From Nemertoderma westbladi (Eukaryota; Xenacoelomorpha; Nemertodermatida; Nemertodermatidae), in assembly GCA_032718475.1 (NCBI GenBank), contig JAUCBJ010005182.1:1-29762 (forward strand): a stretch of 29,762 bases of DNA, read 5' to 3'. Position numbers and translations under genes: made by a program. The notes under the pieces were generated by a model. The model was given only the letters and a program-made list of their open reading frames with translations, was not told the DNA's origin and did no database searches. Positions 20,395-29,762 of this stretch are shown in pieces. The first letter of the stretch is position 1, and each line of letters opens with the position of its first letter.

Positions 20395-21786
20395 TTATAA
20401 AATACTAGTTAATGGTGGGGCATTTGGGCAGTTCAAGATGTGATACCTGTATTCTGAGCTACCTTTACAGTACATGCAGACACAATCGGGTGACAGTGGG
20501 TGAAATGGTGTATGAGTCTGGCAGAGTTTATGATGAAATCCGTGCGCCGTTAGTCTGGTGGCGATGTTTCGGTTTGTTTGATTGGCTCTTTTCCAGTAGT
20601 TAGAGGCGAATGCGGGTCCTAGATTGTAGTATTGCTCGTAAAATTTCAGTTCTTTATCAGCCCGTATTTGACGGTATTGTTCTAGGACTATTGGGTTGAA
20701 GTAGGTTGGGTGTTTTTCGGCAATGGCTTCTGTAAATGTTTTGCAGATGGTTAATTTGTGAGCGAGAGTTGACGATGAACTAGTTGGCAGTGAAAGTAAA
20801 CGTTTAAGGAAGGTCGATTTGATTTTGTCCAATTCGATAAGGTTTGAGGGTTTAAGATGGCTAGCGATTTCAGAGAAAGCATAGGTTACGGCGGGATATA
20901 TTTTAATGTTGAAAATTTTAATACCAGTTTCAATAGAGACCAAATTAAGATTCCGTAGACATCCAATTATTGTGTAGGCGTTTTGTTTCTTGTTTTCAAT
21001 GTGTTGAGAGAAGCAGAGGGTTGGTTGTAGTGTTATTCCCAGGTAGTTGTACTTGTTGGTGATTTCGACATTTTCGTTGCGGTAGGTGAATATATCTGTA
21101 TTGGCTAATCTCCCTCCTCGTCGGAATTTTATAATTTTAGTTTTGCTTAGGTTTAAATCCATATTATTATGTTGGCACCATTCGTCTAGTAGAAGTAAAG
21201 CATATTGTATGTGTTGTTTTTCGGTTGAATAAATAACTAAGTCATCAGCAAAGAATATAAAATATAATGTAGAGGCGATTTGCCTTAGAGCAGCTGCTAG
21301 ATCAGTAATGAACATTAAGAATGCGGTTGGCGAGAAACAATCCCCCTGTAGTATACCCCGAAGTTGCGAAATAGGTGCTGAAAAACTAATGCCATCGAAT
21401 ATTTTGACAGTGTTTCCGAATATTGACTGAATTAACGCAAAAAGCTTTCCTTTTATATTAAATTTGAAGAAAATCTTATGAAGTAAAATGTTTCTATCAA
21501 TCAGGTCAAAAGCTTTACGGAAGTCTATAAATAGTGCATAAACCGGTTTCGATTCATGACTGTGTAGATTGGAGTGAATAAAATCAATGAGTTTTCTGAT
21601 TGCTTGAGTAGTAGATCGACCGGGGATAAATCCGTATTGTTCTAGAGGTAGCTGATCCATTATTTTCTTTAATACCCTTGAGTTTATTATCGACGTCAAT
21701 ACCTTCAACAGTACACAAATTAGCGCAATACCACGGTAGTTTCCAGGATCTGTTAATTCGCCCTTCCCTTTGTATAGAATTTTCAA
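20395..21786 (-). CDS. LINE reverse transcriptase with C-terminal Cys/His motif (463 codons)
   Basis: The frame shows PGNYRGIAL (about residues 14-22), YGFIPGRST (51-59), ALFIDFRKAFD (84-94), LRGILQGDCFSP (142-152) and the catalytic FFADD (178-182), followed by the thumb. The C-terminal CMYCKGSSEYRYHILNC motif (C-x2-C-x8-H-x3-C, about 437-453) is a zinc-binding-like end seen in several LINE groups. The first Met is not the true start: the sequence upstream of it (GEIPRVWKTSIL) is in frame and continues the RT from the endonuclease frame, joined across a frameshift near 21820. The function would be target-primed reverse transcription of its own RNA. This copy is likely inactive because of the frameshift and 5' truncation. 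Confidence 0.92.
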   Translation of the reverse strand: MKILYKGKGELTDPGNYRGIALICVLLKVLTSIINSRVLKKIMDQLPLEQYGFIPGRSTTQAIRKLIDFIHSNLHSHESKPVYALFIDFRKAFDLIDRNILLHKIFFKFNIKGKLFALIQSIFGNTVKIFDGISFSAPISQLRGILQGDCFSPTAFLMFITDLAAALRQIASTLYFIFFADDLVIYSTEKQHIQYALLLLDEWCQHNNMDLNLSKTKIIKFRRGGRLANTDIFTYRNENVEITNKYNYLGITLQPTLCFSQHIENKKQNAYTIIGCLRNLNLVSIETGIKIFNIKIYPAVTYAFSEIASHLKPSNLIELDKIKSTFLKRLLSLPTSSSSTLAHKLTICKTFTEAIAEKHPTYFNPIVLEQYRQIRADKELKFYEQYYNLGPAFASNYWKRANQTNRNIATRLTAHGFHHKLCQTHTPFHPLSPDCVCMYCKGSSEYRYHILNCPNAPPLTSIL

Positions 21787-21814
21787 AATGCTAGTTTTCC
21801 AGACACGTGGAATT

Positions 21815-23077
21815 TCACCGAGATTTAAACATTGTGTTGTAGAGAAGTGTAATAACTGTGACTAATAGTGGGAGTGAAAGTTTCAAATGTTCATAATATA
21901 TTCCATCACAGCCGGATGCTTTACCACTCTTTGTTTTGTTGATTGCGTCTGTTACATCAGTGTCTTGAAATGGTTCATTGAACCACTCTGGGGAGTCTTT
22001 TGTACTGTCGATAGTAGCTTGGTCTGGAGGTTTTATGTTTGTATGATTTTGTTCGCCAATTAGAGAATGGAAATGGTCCTCTAATTTGTCTAGCTCGATG
22101 GGGGCTGTAGGAAAGTCAGTCTTTGTTCTCCATAGTGTCCATGGGGTTATCTCGGTTTGTTTTAAAGTTTCTATAAGAGTGTTTTCATCAAAATTTGTCT
22201 TTTTGGAATTCAGAAGTTGTTTGTATTCGGTTCGAGTAGCCCAATAATAATTGGAGTTGTCACCATTTTGTAGGAGTGTCATAACTTGTTGTTTCTTTAT
22301 CCTGCATTCCTCGTCAAACCAAGGTTTATGGTGGTGGGAAGTGGTTTTTGGTGGTTTTTGCGAGGAAGTTGAAATAACATGTTGAATGTCGTCAGTTGCT
22401 GCGTCTAGCCTGTCAGAGAGAAGGTTGGATATGATATCGTGGTTCCTTAGTTCCTGTTCTAGAATATTTGTGTTTAGCTTGCGGGATAGTTTTTCGACTG
22501 GCTTATTGGCGTTTACATTGGTGCCATACATTGTATCAACTTGGATATCAACGCGTTGGTGTTTACGAATTGGGTTATGGTTGATTGAAGTGCGAGCTGT
22601 AATGTTAGACTGTGGTGGTGTGCGAGTGAACCACAGATCGATCGTACTCGAGCCCTGAGGCGATATATATGTTATCTCAGTTGGATTATTGTGGAGTATG
22701 AAGCCCAGACCCTGTAGCTTACGTGTGAGATCTGCACCACGGTTCTCCTGAGAGTCTATACGGCATTTGAAGTCACCTCCTATGTAAATCGGTGTGTCTG
22801 GATTGGTATACGTAAGGGCTTCGCTGATAATTAATAGTACATCCTCAACTTTATTCTCTGGGTTAAAGTAAAATACTAGAATTGATCCAGCTGTTGTGTT
22901 TAGTACCATATAGTTTTCATTGGCGACAATTAATTTAGGTCTCAGTTCCGGTTTTGCCAAGATAGTAAGCCCTCCATGAGGCCTTCCCCTTTGAGACCTG
23001 GTTGCGGGTTGCACAAATGCGTAAAAATCGGGAAAAGAAAGTGATTCATTGCAGTAAAAAGATTCTGTTAAAAGCAC
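21815..23077 (-). CDS. LINE endonuclease (C-terminal part), linker and start of RT domain (420 codons)
   Basis: The frame has RGRPHGGLTILAKPEL, the IYIGGDFKCRID segment (GDFN in most relatives, so the Asn is changed to Lys) and the STIDLWFT strand, all typical of APE-type endonucleases. A linker and the RT entry motif SGKASGCDGIYYEHLK follow. Codons upstream of the first Met stay open to about 23125, where the element is truncated, so the catalytic Glu region is missing. It ends in a premature stop at 21815, where one extra A in an AAA run shifts out of the RT frame. Confidence 0.88.
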   Translation of the reverse strand: MLLTESFYCNESLSFPDFYAFVQPATRSQRGRPHGGLTILAKPELRPKLIVANENYMVLNTTAGSILVFYFNPENKVEDVLLIISEALTYTNPDTPIYIGGDFKCRIDSQENRGADLTRKLQGLGFILHNNPTEITYISPQGSSTIDLWFTRTPPQSNITARTSINHNPIRKHQRVDIQVDTMYGTNVNANKPVEKLSRKLNTNILEQELRNHDIISNLLSDRLDAATDDIQHVISTSSQKPPKTTSHHHKPWFDEECRIKKQQVMTLLQNGDNSNYYWATRTEYKQLLNSKKTNFDENTLIETLKQTEITPWTLWRTKTDFPTAPIELDKLEDHFHSLIGEQNHTNIKPPDQATIDSTKDSPEWFNEPFQDTDVTDAINKTKSGKASGCDGIYYEHLKLSLPLLVTVITLLYNTMFKSR

Positions 23078-23130
23078 CAGATTGGAATCACCAGTGATAT
23101 CTTTTAGTGCACAGTTTTCGCGTACATATT

Positions 23131-24985
23131 TGAATCTTTATTCCAAGAAGCTTTATTCCATTATGTATTGAAGTTAAGTTTTATTCTATTATGTATTGAA
23201 GTAAAGTTTTAATCCATTATGTATTGAAGTGAAGCTTTAATCCATTATGTATTGAAGTTAAGTTTTAATCCATTATGTATTGAAGTGAAGCTTTATTCCA
23301 TTATGTATTGAAGTGAAGCTTTATTCCATTATGTATTGAAGTTAAGTTTTAATCCATTATGTATTGAAGTGGATCTTTTTATTCCATTATGTATTGAAGT
23401 GAAGCTTTATTCCATTATGTATTGAAGTTATGTTTTAATCCATTATGTATTGAAGTGGAGCTTTTTATTCCATTATGTATTGAAGTGAAGCTTTTTATTC
23501 CATTATGTATTGAAGTGAAGCTATATTCATTATGTATTGTAATGAAGCTTTATTCCATCATGTATTGAACTTTAGCTTTATTCTATTATGTATTGAAGTA
23601 AAGTTTTAATCCATTATGTATTGAAGTGAAGCTTTATTCCATTATGTATTGAAGTTAAGTTTTAATCCATTATGTATTGAAGTTAAGTTTTAATCCATTA
23701 TGTATTGAAGTGAAGCTTTATTCCATTATGTATTGAAGTTAAGTTTTAATCCATTATGTATTGAAGTGGATCTTTTTATTCCATTATGTATTGAAGTGAA
23801 GCTATATTCATTATGTATTGAAGTTATGTTTTAATCCATTATGTATTGAAGTGGAGCTTTTTATTCCATTATGTATTGAAGTGAAGCTATATTCATTATG
23901 TATTGAACTGTAGCTTTATTCCATTATGTATTGAACTGTAGCTTTATTCCATTATGTATTGAAGTGAAGCTTTATTCCATTATGTATTGAAGTTAAGTTT
24001 TAATCCATTATGTATTGAAGTGAAGCTTTAATCCATTATGTATTGAAGTTGAGCTTTTTATTCCATTATGTATTGAAGTGAAGCTATATTCATTATGTAT
24101 TGTAATGAAGCTTTATTCCATCATGTATTGAACTTTAGCTTTATTCTATTATGTATTGAAGTAAAGTTTTAATCCATTATGTATTGAAGTGAAGCTTTAT
24201 TCCATTATGTATTGAAGTTAAGTTTTAATCCATTATGTATTGAAGTGAAGCTTTATTCCATTATGTATTGAAGTGAAGCTTTTTATTCCATTATGTATTG
24301 AAGTGAAGCTTTATTCCATTATGTATTGAAGTGAAGCTATATTCCATTATGTATTGAACTGTAGCTTTATTATATTATGTATTGAAGTAAAGTTTTAATC
24401 CATTATGTATTGAAGTGAAGCTTTATTCCATTATGTATTGAAGTGAAGCTTTATTCCATTATGTATTGAAGTTAAGTTTTAATCCATTATGTATTGAAGT
24501 GAAGCTTTATTCCATTATGTATTGAAGTGAAGCTTTATTCCATTATGTATTGAAGTTAAGTTTTAATCCATTGTGTATTGAAGTGAAGCTTTTTATTCCA
24601 TTATGTATTGAAGTGAAGCTATATTCCATTATGTATTGAACTGTAGCTTTATTATATTATGTATTGAAGTAAAGTTTTAATCCATTATGTATTGAAGTGA
24701 AGCTTTATTCCATTATGTATTGAAGTGAAGCTTTATTCCATTATGTATTGAAGTTAAGTTTTAATCCATTATGTATTGAAGTGAAGCTTTTTATTCCATT
24801 ATGTATTGAAGTGAAGCTATATTCCATTATGTATTGAACTGTAGCTTTATTATATTATGTATTGAAGTAAAGTTTTAATCCATTATGTATTGAAGTGAAG
24901 CTTTTTATTCCATTATGTATTGAAGTGAAGCTATATTCTATATGTATTGAAGTTAAGTTTTAATCCATTATTTTTGAAGTGAGGC
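23131..24985. repeat. AT-rich 28-bp minisatellite, second block (about 65 units)
   Basis: The same unit as 17434-20274, resumed after the LINE with an irregular first unit (TTGAATCTTTATTCCAAGAAG). Blocks containing the 30-bp TTTTTATTCC form and the TATATTC-ATTATGTATTGAACTGTAG form recur, showing higher-order repeats. It ends in degenerate units near CCATTATTTTTGAAG. Confidence 0.95.
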
Positions 24986-25653
24986 TAGATCCCATTATCT
25001 ACGGACGAGCGATGTAGAGAGCGATTTTTTTCCATGGAATATTTTGAAAAGTTATTTGAGGAACCAATGAGTGGAATAGATTTTATAAAACTCCAATTGG
25101 AATTACTCAACGACGAACTCGCACTGCGGATTGGAGGCACGTGTCACACGTACCGAAACTTACTATAGAACGCACACGTAACTTATAAAGTGTGCATTAT
25201 ATACTTATGTTCCGATCCATTGATTTGTAAAGAAACTATTGATGTCTAAACAAAGAAATGAAGAACAAGTGAACTTCAAAGGGGATTTTAAGCCAAATAT
25301 GATATTTATTACTGGTAAGTTTAATTAATATACCCTAAGTGAACTGACGGTGACCCTCGCAGTATTTACCGGTATCAACCCTAATGCGGTTTTTTTTCAA
25401 TCGATTATCATTAATCTATTAATATATGACCAATGTCTAGCTGACCCTATTTAAAGGTATTAATTAATGAACGATAGTGTGAAATTGCGCCATTCAGAAC
25501 CTGTTAAAACAGCGTTAAGACTTGGCACATGGCAGAAGCCATGTGAATACAACGATAAATAGATTTATTATTATTTATAGGTGAATTAAATAATTATGAC
25601 AAATAATTCAGGTATTACGAAGTTTATTTTTTGCACAAATTACAAAAATTAAT
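24986..25653. other. Region after the minisatellite with two short open frames
   Basis: A 44-codon frame at 25034-25168 (starting MEYFEKLFEEP) has protein-like composition but no recognised family. It is followed by the candidate small exon at 25242-25314. The rest is AT-rich and without recognisable sequence. Confidence 0.35.
25242..25314 (+). CDS. Possible first coding exon of an unidentified gene
   Basis: ATG at 25242 opens a frame with the hydrophilic start MSKQRNEEQVNFKGDF, ending ITG at a strong donor ACTG|GTAAGT (25315). It has 24 codons plus one base. I do not recognise the protein, and no matching second exon is evident in the window. It may be chance. Confidence 0.2.
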
Positions 25654-25735
25654 AAGCCTGTATTGTATATAGAAGTGAATAGATTTGGCCCAGTAAGCCT
25701 GTATTGTATATAGAAGTGAACAGATTTGGCCCAGT
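25654..25735. repeat. 41-bp tandem duplication
   Basis: AAGCCTGTATTGTATATAG begins at 25654 and again at 25695. The copies differ by one base (GAATAGA versus GAACAGA), so the duplication is recent. Confidence 0.92.
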
Positions 25736-25898
25736 AGTGGTGTGATTTTATAATTTATTTATAATTAATCTGTATCTTTGAGTCAGGTTTGTTGGGAAAA
25801 CCGAAATTTCGTAACTTTTCCTAAAATTTAATAGGCTATCCTACAGAGCAAACGCCATTTACATTTACATGTAGTTTTCATCCTGTGTTTCCTTTTTC

Positions 25899-25918
25899 GG
25901 GGGAGGGGGGGGGGGGGG
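25899..25918. repeat. Poly-G tract
   Basis: Five G, one A, then fourteen G on the + strand. It may form a G-rich structure. No gene context is recognised around it. Confidence 0.9.
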
Positions 25919-26144
25919 TTGCGCGTGTAGAGTGGTGTAGGGTTGTTTTGCCTACCTCTACCGGTGAATTTGTTTACGTGTAGGGGCCTATCATATAGCA
26001 TGACAATTAAATAATTTAATCCAATTTTACAAACCAATACGTATGTCAAAAGTAAAAATCTCTAATTTTCTAATAGAAATTGTGAAGAGCGTCAAAGTAA
26101 AGTCTAAGTCTGAACGTGTAATATTAACAACTTGTAGGGTTTGT

Positions 26145-26393
26145 AGATTGCAAAGTCGCACCCGCTTTGCAGGACATTGCTTTCGCCGTGAGGACCAGCC
26201 ATGGCACAATCTTGTGCTTTAGGCATCTCATGGAGTGAATAAGCATGGAGGACATACACATACAGCCCATGATTTTCTTCAGTCGCCTCTTAAAGGGCAC
26301 TGGCATTGAAGATGCGGATGATCTAGCAAATGTCATGGGTGATAGAGTTGTGGCGGTGCAACTTAGTCGACAAGCCGGCATATAGCATTCTTA
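26145..26393 (+). mobile_element. 3' fragment of the RTE-like LINE, broken
   Basis: It matches the C-terminal end of the 6885-8309 frame on the + strand: [39 protein letters not shown], and the shared ending with CGACAAGCCGGCA then AGCATTCTTAA. Stops and small insertions (the ACATACAC region) break it. Similarity may continue into the 3' tail near 26469-26485 (AATGCAGCA then CCGAT). Confidence 0.85.
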
Positions 26394-26468
26394 ATACACG
26401 TTGCATGACACATGGTGGTGGCACTAATTTTTTTGTTAAGCTGTCATAGCATCTCAATATTCAGCTGA

Positions 26469-26503
26469 AATGCAGCAGACCGATAGATCACTACTGCTGC
26501 ATT
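26469..26503. repeat. Perfect 10-bp inverted repeat
   Basis: AATGCAGCAG at 26469-26478 pairs with CTGCTGCATT at 26494-26503, with a 15-nt loop. It lies where the 3' tail of the RTE-like copy would end, so it may be part of that element's 3' region. Confidence 0.7.
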
Positions 26504-26735
26504 CACACAATAAATTGAACTAAATGTGGGCTGGCATATATATATTTATTTACATTACAAATGATTTTGAATCTCCATTTCTATTGACTTTAGTTTTTTG
26601 TTTTGGCTAGAATAACTTGTCACGGTAACATGCTCCTTTTCGGCTCCTTTTCCTTAATTAGTAATTTAACATTGAGGGGAGAAATTAAATATTAATTCCA
26701 TTAATGGGAATTAATCAAAATTCCCAAAATCAAAC

Positions 26736-27577
26736 CAAGGGCCGAGACAAGCCAAGGGCCGAGGCACTAGGGACGAGTCAACAAAGGCCGATGTACCAAG
26801 GGCCGAGGCCCAAAGGACGAGGCAACAAAGGCCGATGCAACAAGGGCCGTCGCACATGGGCCGATGCAACAAAGGCCGAGGGAACAAATGCAAAGGCCAA
26901 ACGAACGAGGCAACAAAGGCCGATGCAACAAAGGCAAAGGCAACAAGGGCCCTGGCAACAAGAACCGAGGCAACAAAGGCCAAGGCAACACGGGCCGTTG
27001 CAACAAGGTCCGAGGCACAAGGGCTGAGGCAACAAGGGCCGATGAACAAAGGCCGAGTCAACAAGGGCCCAGGCAACAAGGGCCGAGGCAACAAGAACCG
27101 AGGCAACAAAGGCAAAGGCAACAAGGGCCGAGGCAACAAGGGCCGAGGTACAAGTGACGAGGGATGAAAGGCCGGGGCAACAAGGGCCGAGGCACAAGGG
27201 CCGAGACAACAAAGGCCGAGGCAACACGGGCCAATGCAACTAGGTCCGAGGCATAAGGGCTGAGGCAACAAGGGCCAAGGCAACAATGGCCCAGGAAACA
27301 AGGGCACAGGCAACAAGAACCGAGGCAACAAAGGCAAAGGCAACAAGGGCCGAGGCAACAAGGGCCGAGGCACAAGTGACGAGGCACGAAAGGCCGAGGC
27401 AACACGGGTCAATGCAACAAGGTGCGAGGCATGAGGGTCTGAGGCATAAGGGCCGAGACAACAAGAGCCGCGGCACAAGGGCGAGGCAACAAGGGCTAAG
27501 GCACAAGGGCTGAGGCACAAGGGCCGAGTCAACAAGAGCCGAGGCACAAGGGCGAGGCAACAAGGGCCGAGGCAATC
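26736..27577. repeat. GC-rich short tandem array (unit about 15 bp, GGCAACAAGGGCCGA)
   Basis: Units of roughly 12-15 bp built from GGCAACAA, GGGCCGA and GGCAAA are repeated irregularly for about 840 bp. Because many units are 15 bp, long frames stay open on both strands (a QQ/GNKG type on +, an LLPRPL type on -), but they look like repeat by-products. It abuts an RTE-like LINE fragment at 27578. The composition is far more GC-rich than its surroundings. Confidence 0.92.
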
Positions 27578-27965
27578 CACCAAAGGAGATATCGCCAGTG
27601 GGAATATCTGGGAGTACAGAGACGGACACTATTCTTCTACAAAGTTATCTGGAAATAACCTGTTATTATTGAGGAGCTTTTCAAAGTGGGCCTTCCAACC
27701 ATTGAGGTGATCGGCTGGTGATTCTTCCTTGACCGTGGTGGTTGGTTGGCTTTTCCGTCCAGTAAGCAAGTTGATCGATTTCCATGCCTGGGATGATTGC
27801 CTGCTGTCGTCGGCATTTTTGAGGGCATCAACCTGCTGGTTTATAACCTCCTGTACATTATTAGAATACTGCCTGTTCAGGGACCTGGATGCAGCCTTAA
27901 CTGCATTCTTGGTCGCTGTAGTCCGTTTGAGTCGGGACTCTCTCTGTACCTTTAGTGAGATTATA
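27578..27965 (-). mobile_element. RTE-like LINE fragment, region before the RT core
   Basis: On the minus strand it reads [33 protein letters not shown] and, at its downstream end, a match to the LPDIP-GDISF segment of the 6885-8309 element. Unlike that copy, it continues upstream (NADDSRQSSQAWKSINLLTG, VQRESRLKRTTATKNAV), showing the linker that was truncated there. A frameshift and stop near 27630 break it. Its orientation is opposite to the 26145-26393 fragment. Confidence 0.82.
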
Positions 27966-28959
27966 AAGTGCTATTTTATTAACAATGACGTATATATAGT
28001 TAGTACTTTTTGAACTACTTTAGTATTTGTCTGCATTCTGGGCTGCCGCCAGGAATGTTGACCATTACATCGTATAATTCCCGTTGTCTATAAAGTGGAC
28101 AATTAATAGCAATTATTACAGGTATAAATATTATTAATTAAGTAACACAAAGGCGTTGTGCCAATAGAACATAAGTAATCCGACCCTAAACAATAATTAG
28201 CCATTAAAGTCGATAATCTTCTAGGTTGTAAACTTTATGACCTCTCTGAACAAATCTAGTGTCTAGACCCGAATTTATGATATCTTATAAAACAATGGGG
28301 AATGTGGGCGTAGGGTCTAGTCATTTTGCAGACTATTTTGGTATTAAAATTCCCATTATAAAATATAACTGGTAAACGTACATAAGGAAGTGCTAGAATT
28401 GTATAAAGTTATTATTTTCATTTTCAAAATATTTATGTAATTTAATCAAGATATTGTAAATATATTATTGTATGTAATTTTATAGTTTCTATAATTTGGT
28501 GATTGTTGGTCATTTACACTGCAGCACAAATCATGTTTAACACAAATAGATCAACTTCTCATTTATATACTTTGATGTGTATAACAACTTACTACCTCAT
28601 ACATTCCCAATCAGCGACCTTCTTACTATTCAGTTTAGTTCGGTCGTCGACACAAACTAGTTCTACCTCATATTCACAGGTGAGTTTCATCTCAAAATAT
28701 TATATCGTATTTAAACACAGATTCTACCTTCCAGTCTGTTATTTCCATATTAACAGTCGTCTTCTTGTAGTATATTATTAGTATGTTTGTTGCACTATTT
28801 TTTAAAATTTGTGTGTATTATTTAATTATTGTTTTGTATCACAATTTTCAGTAAGTATCACTTTTAGTGTTACATTATCTTATGTAATAATTGTACATTT
28901 TTTTATTTTTGCATTCATTTATAATTTCGTGCATTGTTATTGATTTGCATTAAGTAATG
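27966..28959. other. AT-rich stretch, no gene recognised
   Basis: An inverted repeat CTAGACCC/GGGTCTAG (28263-28270 and 28313-28320) is present. A frame at 28503-28781 contains a good donor (CACAG|GTGAGT near 28679), but the protein is not recognised and the composition is low-complexity, so I do not call an exon. Confidence 0.4.
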
Positions 28960-29762
28960 CAGCCACGAGGTGTAAAATGATCCCATGAGCTAACCAAAGG
29001 AAGGTACTTACTAGCTGAAACACAACAGGTGTGGGGCGAGACACGTAGTCGGCAAGCCTTGGCATACGGTTCATATAGGGCAAATGGGGCATGCCCGTCT
29101 GTCTGGTAAATGTTTTAACGCGAATTTCTCGGTAACGCTGGTTCGGAATTGAACCAAACTTAGTAGGTAAGTAGTAGAGGGAAGTTTAGAAAATTTGTAA
29201 AGTTTGGTGAAAAATCATGCAGTGTGACGTCAGCTACGACAGATTATGTGCTTTTTAGAAAATGTTAAATTTCTCAGGAACGCCTCATTTTCCAGAGCTG
29301 AAATTTTGGTTGCTTGAAAACATGGCGGCGCCATTGGGGCGTGCAGATGTTGAACAAGTGGACCTTTTTTGTTACCATGGAATCAAAAATTTTACACATT
29401 GCTACATTGCACCGGTATCAGTTTAGGAAACAAAATGAATATGAGTATAATAATAATTGACATGATGGGACTGTTATTGGGATCAAATGGTCAGCGGCGA
29501 AGCGACCCTAGAATATTTTACACTTTGTATCAGTTTAGGAAACAAAATGAGTATGATGAGTATAATTATTCTTGGTATTTAGATAGTGAGATTGCGACAC
29601 TATGAGGGTAAAATGGCGAGCGAAGTGAGTGACATTTAGTTGCGATATTTCAGCACCGATCGGATGTCATTAACCGTTAAACGGTTAACAAGGAACTTTA
29701 ATGAACAATTCAGCACGACATTGCTGAATTAATTTTATTATTTGGTGCCATTATTAATTATA
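28960..29762. other. Mixed-composition end region, probably interspersed-repeat derived
   Basis: It contains a 23-bp direct repeat (TATCAGTTTAGGAAACAAAA core) at 29416 and 29528, phrases such as GGCGAGCGAAGTGAGTGAC near 29613, and a near-perfect palindrome TTAACCGTT-A-AACGGTTAA at 29670-29688. No coding sequence is recognised. The repeat family is unknown to me. Confidence 0.4.

Larger units (their letters stand above)
20275..23130 (-). mobile_element. Non-LTR retrotransposon (LINE), 5' truncated, with endonuclease and reverse transcriptase
   Basis: A 12-T run at 20275-20286 is its poly-A tail. On the minus strand an AATAAA (20318 region) and a GCCCC-GACT-GGGGGC stem precede the tail. The element encodes the later part of an APE-type endonuclease, a reverse transcriptase and a C-terminal Cys/His motif. 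It is truncated at the 5' end inside the endonuclease and inserted in the 28-bp minisatellite, which resumes imperfectly at about 23131. A single-base frameshift divides its coding region. I place it among I/CR1-like LINEs in a broad sense without a firm clade. Confidence 0.92.

Noticed and set aside
26704-27629. Long frames on both strands in the GC-rich array (QQ-rich and LLPRPL-rich)
   Set aside because: The unit length near 15 bp keeps frames open by default. Composition is purely repeat-driven, and several overlapping frames are equally open.
26145-27965. Twin-priming inversion of one RTE-like insertion
   Set aside because: The inverted earlier-region piece lies downstream of the 3' piece, the reverse of the order expected for twin priming, and the two are separated by more than 1 kb.
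28503-28781. 92-codon + strand frame with an internal GTGAGT donor
   Set aside because: The composition is low-complexity, rich in Ser, Thr and Tyr, with no recognised protein. One donor match alone is weak evidence.

Overview
The window is animal-type nuclear DNA and contains one recognisable, complete host gene. The gene has six coding exons with GT/AG introns, and it sits among LINE retrotransposon fragments, minisatellites and AT-rich non-coding DNA. The gene plus the density of LINEs and tandem repeats, and the frequent TAGGCCTA-type motifs, suggest a marine invertebrate. I cannot name the phylum from sequence alone.

The gene encodes a class II D-xylose isomerase of 441 residues on the + strand. 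Its exons are 4084-4337, 6009-6209, 11428-11713, 12518-12745, 16257-16438 and 16738-16912. All five introns have canonical GT/AG ends, the splice phases agree at every junction, and every metal-binding and catalytic residue of the family is present. They lie at a constant offset of +3 from E. coli XylA numbering as I recall it.

Layout. 1-4083: 5' flank with a 286-bp tandem duplication, a 38-bp x3 repeat, a 68/76-bp x4 repeat and several perfect short hairpins. 4084-16912: the xylose isomerase gene. Intron 1 holds a 49-bp x3 repeat. Intron 2 holds two endonuclease-domain scraps of LINEs, an internally deleted RTE-like LINE (6845-8300, minus) and a GATC-rich tandem repeat (about 9280-10410). 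Intron 3 holds a decayed 3' relic of the same RTE-like LINE. Intron 4 is mostly a 35-bp minisatellite. 16913-24985: 3' flank, then a very large AT-rich 28-bp minisatellite interrupted by a 2.9-kb LINE (20275-23130, minus). 24986-29762: a possible small first exon, more RTE-like fragments around a GC-rich 15-bp repeat array (26736-27577), and AT-rich DNA without recognisable genes.

The most striking observation is in intron 4. The 35-bp repeat unit is the last 25 nt of coding exon 4 plus the first 10 nt of the intron, so each unit carries an exon end and its 5' splice site (CAG|GTAAGR). About 74 copies are present with no length change in any unit, broken only by one LINE insertion. Only the first donor keeps the reading frame. 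An in-frame stop lies in unit 2, so donor choice in this gene matters for making the enzyme.

No tRNA, rRNA, CRISPR or bacterial operon structure is seen.
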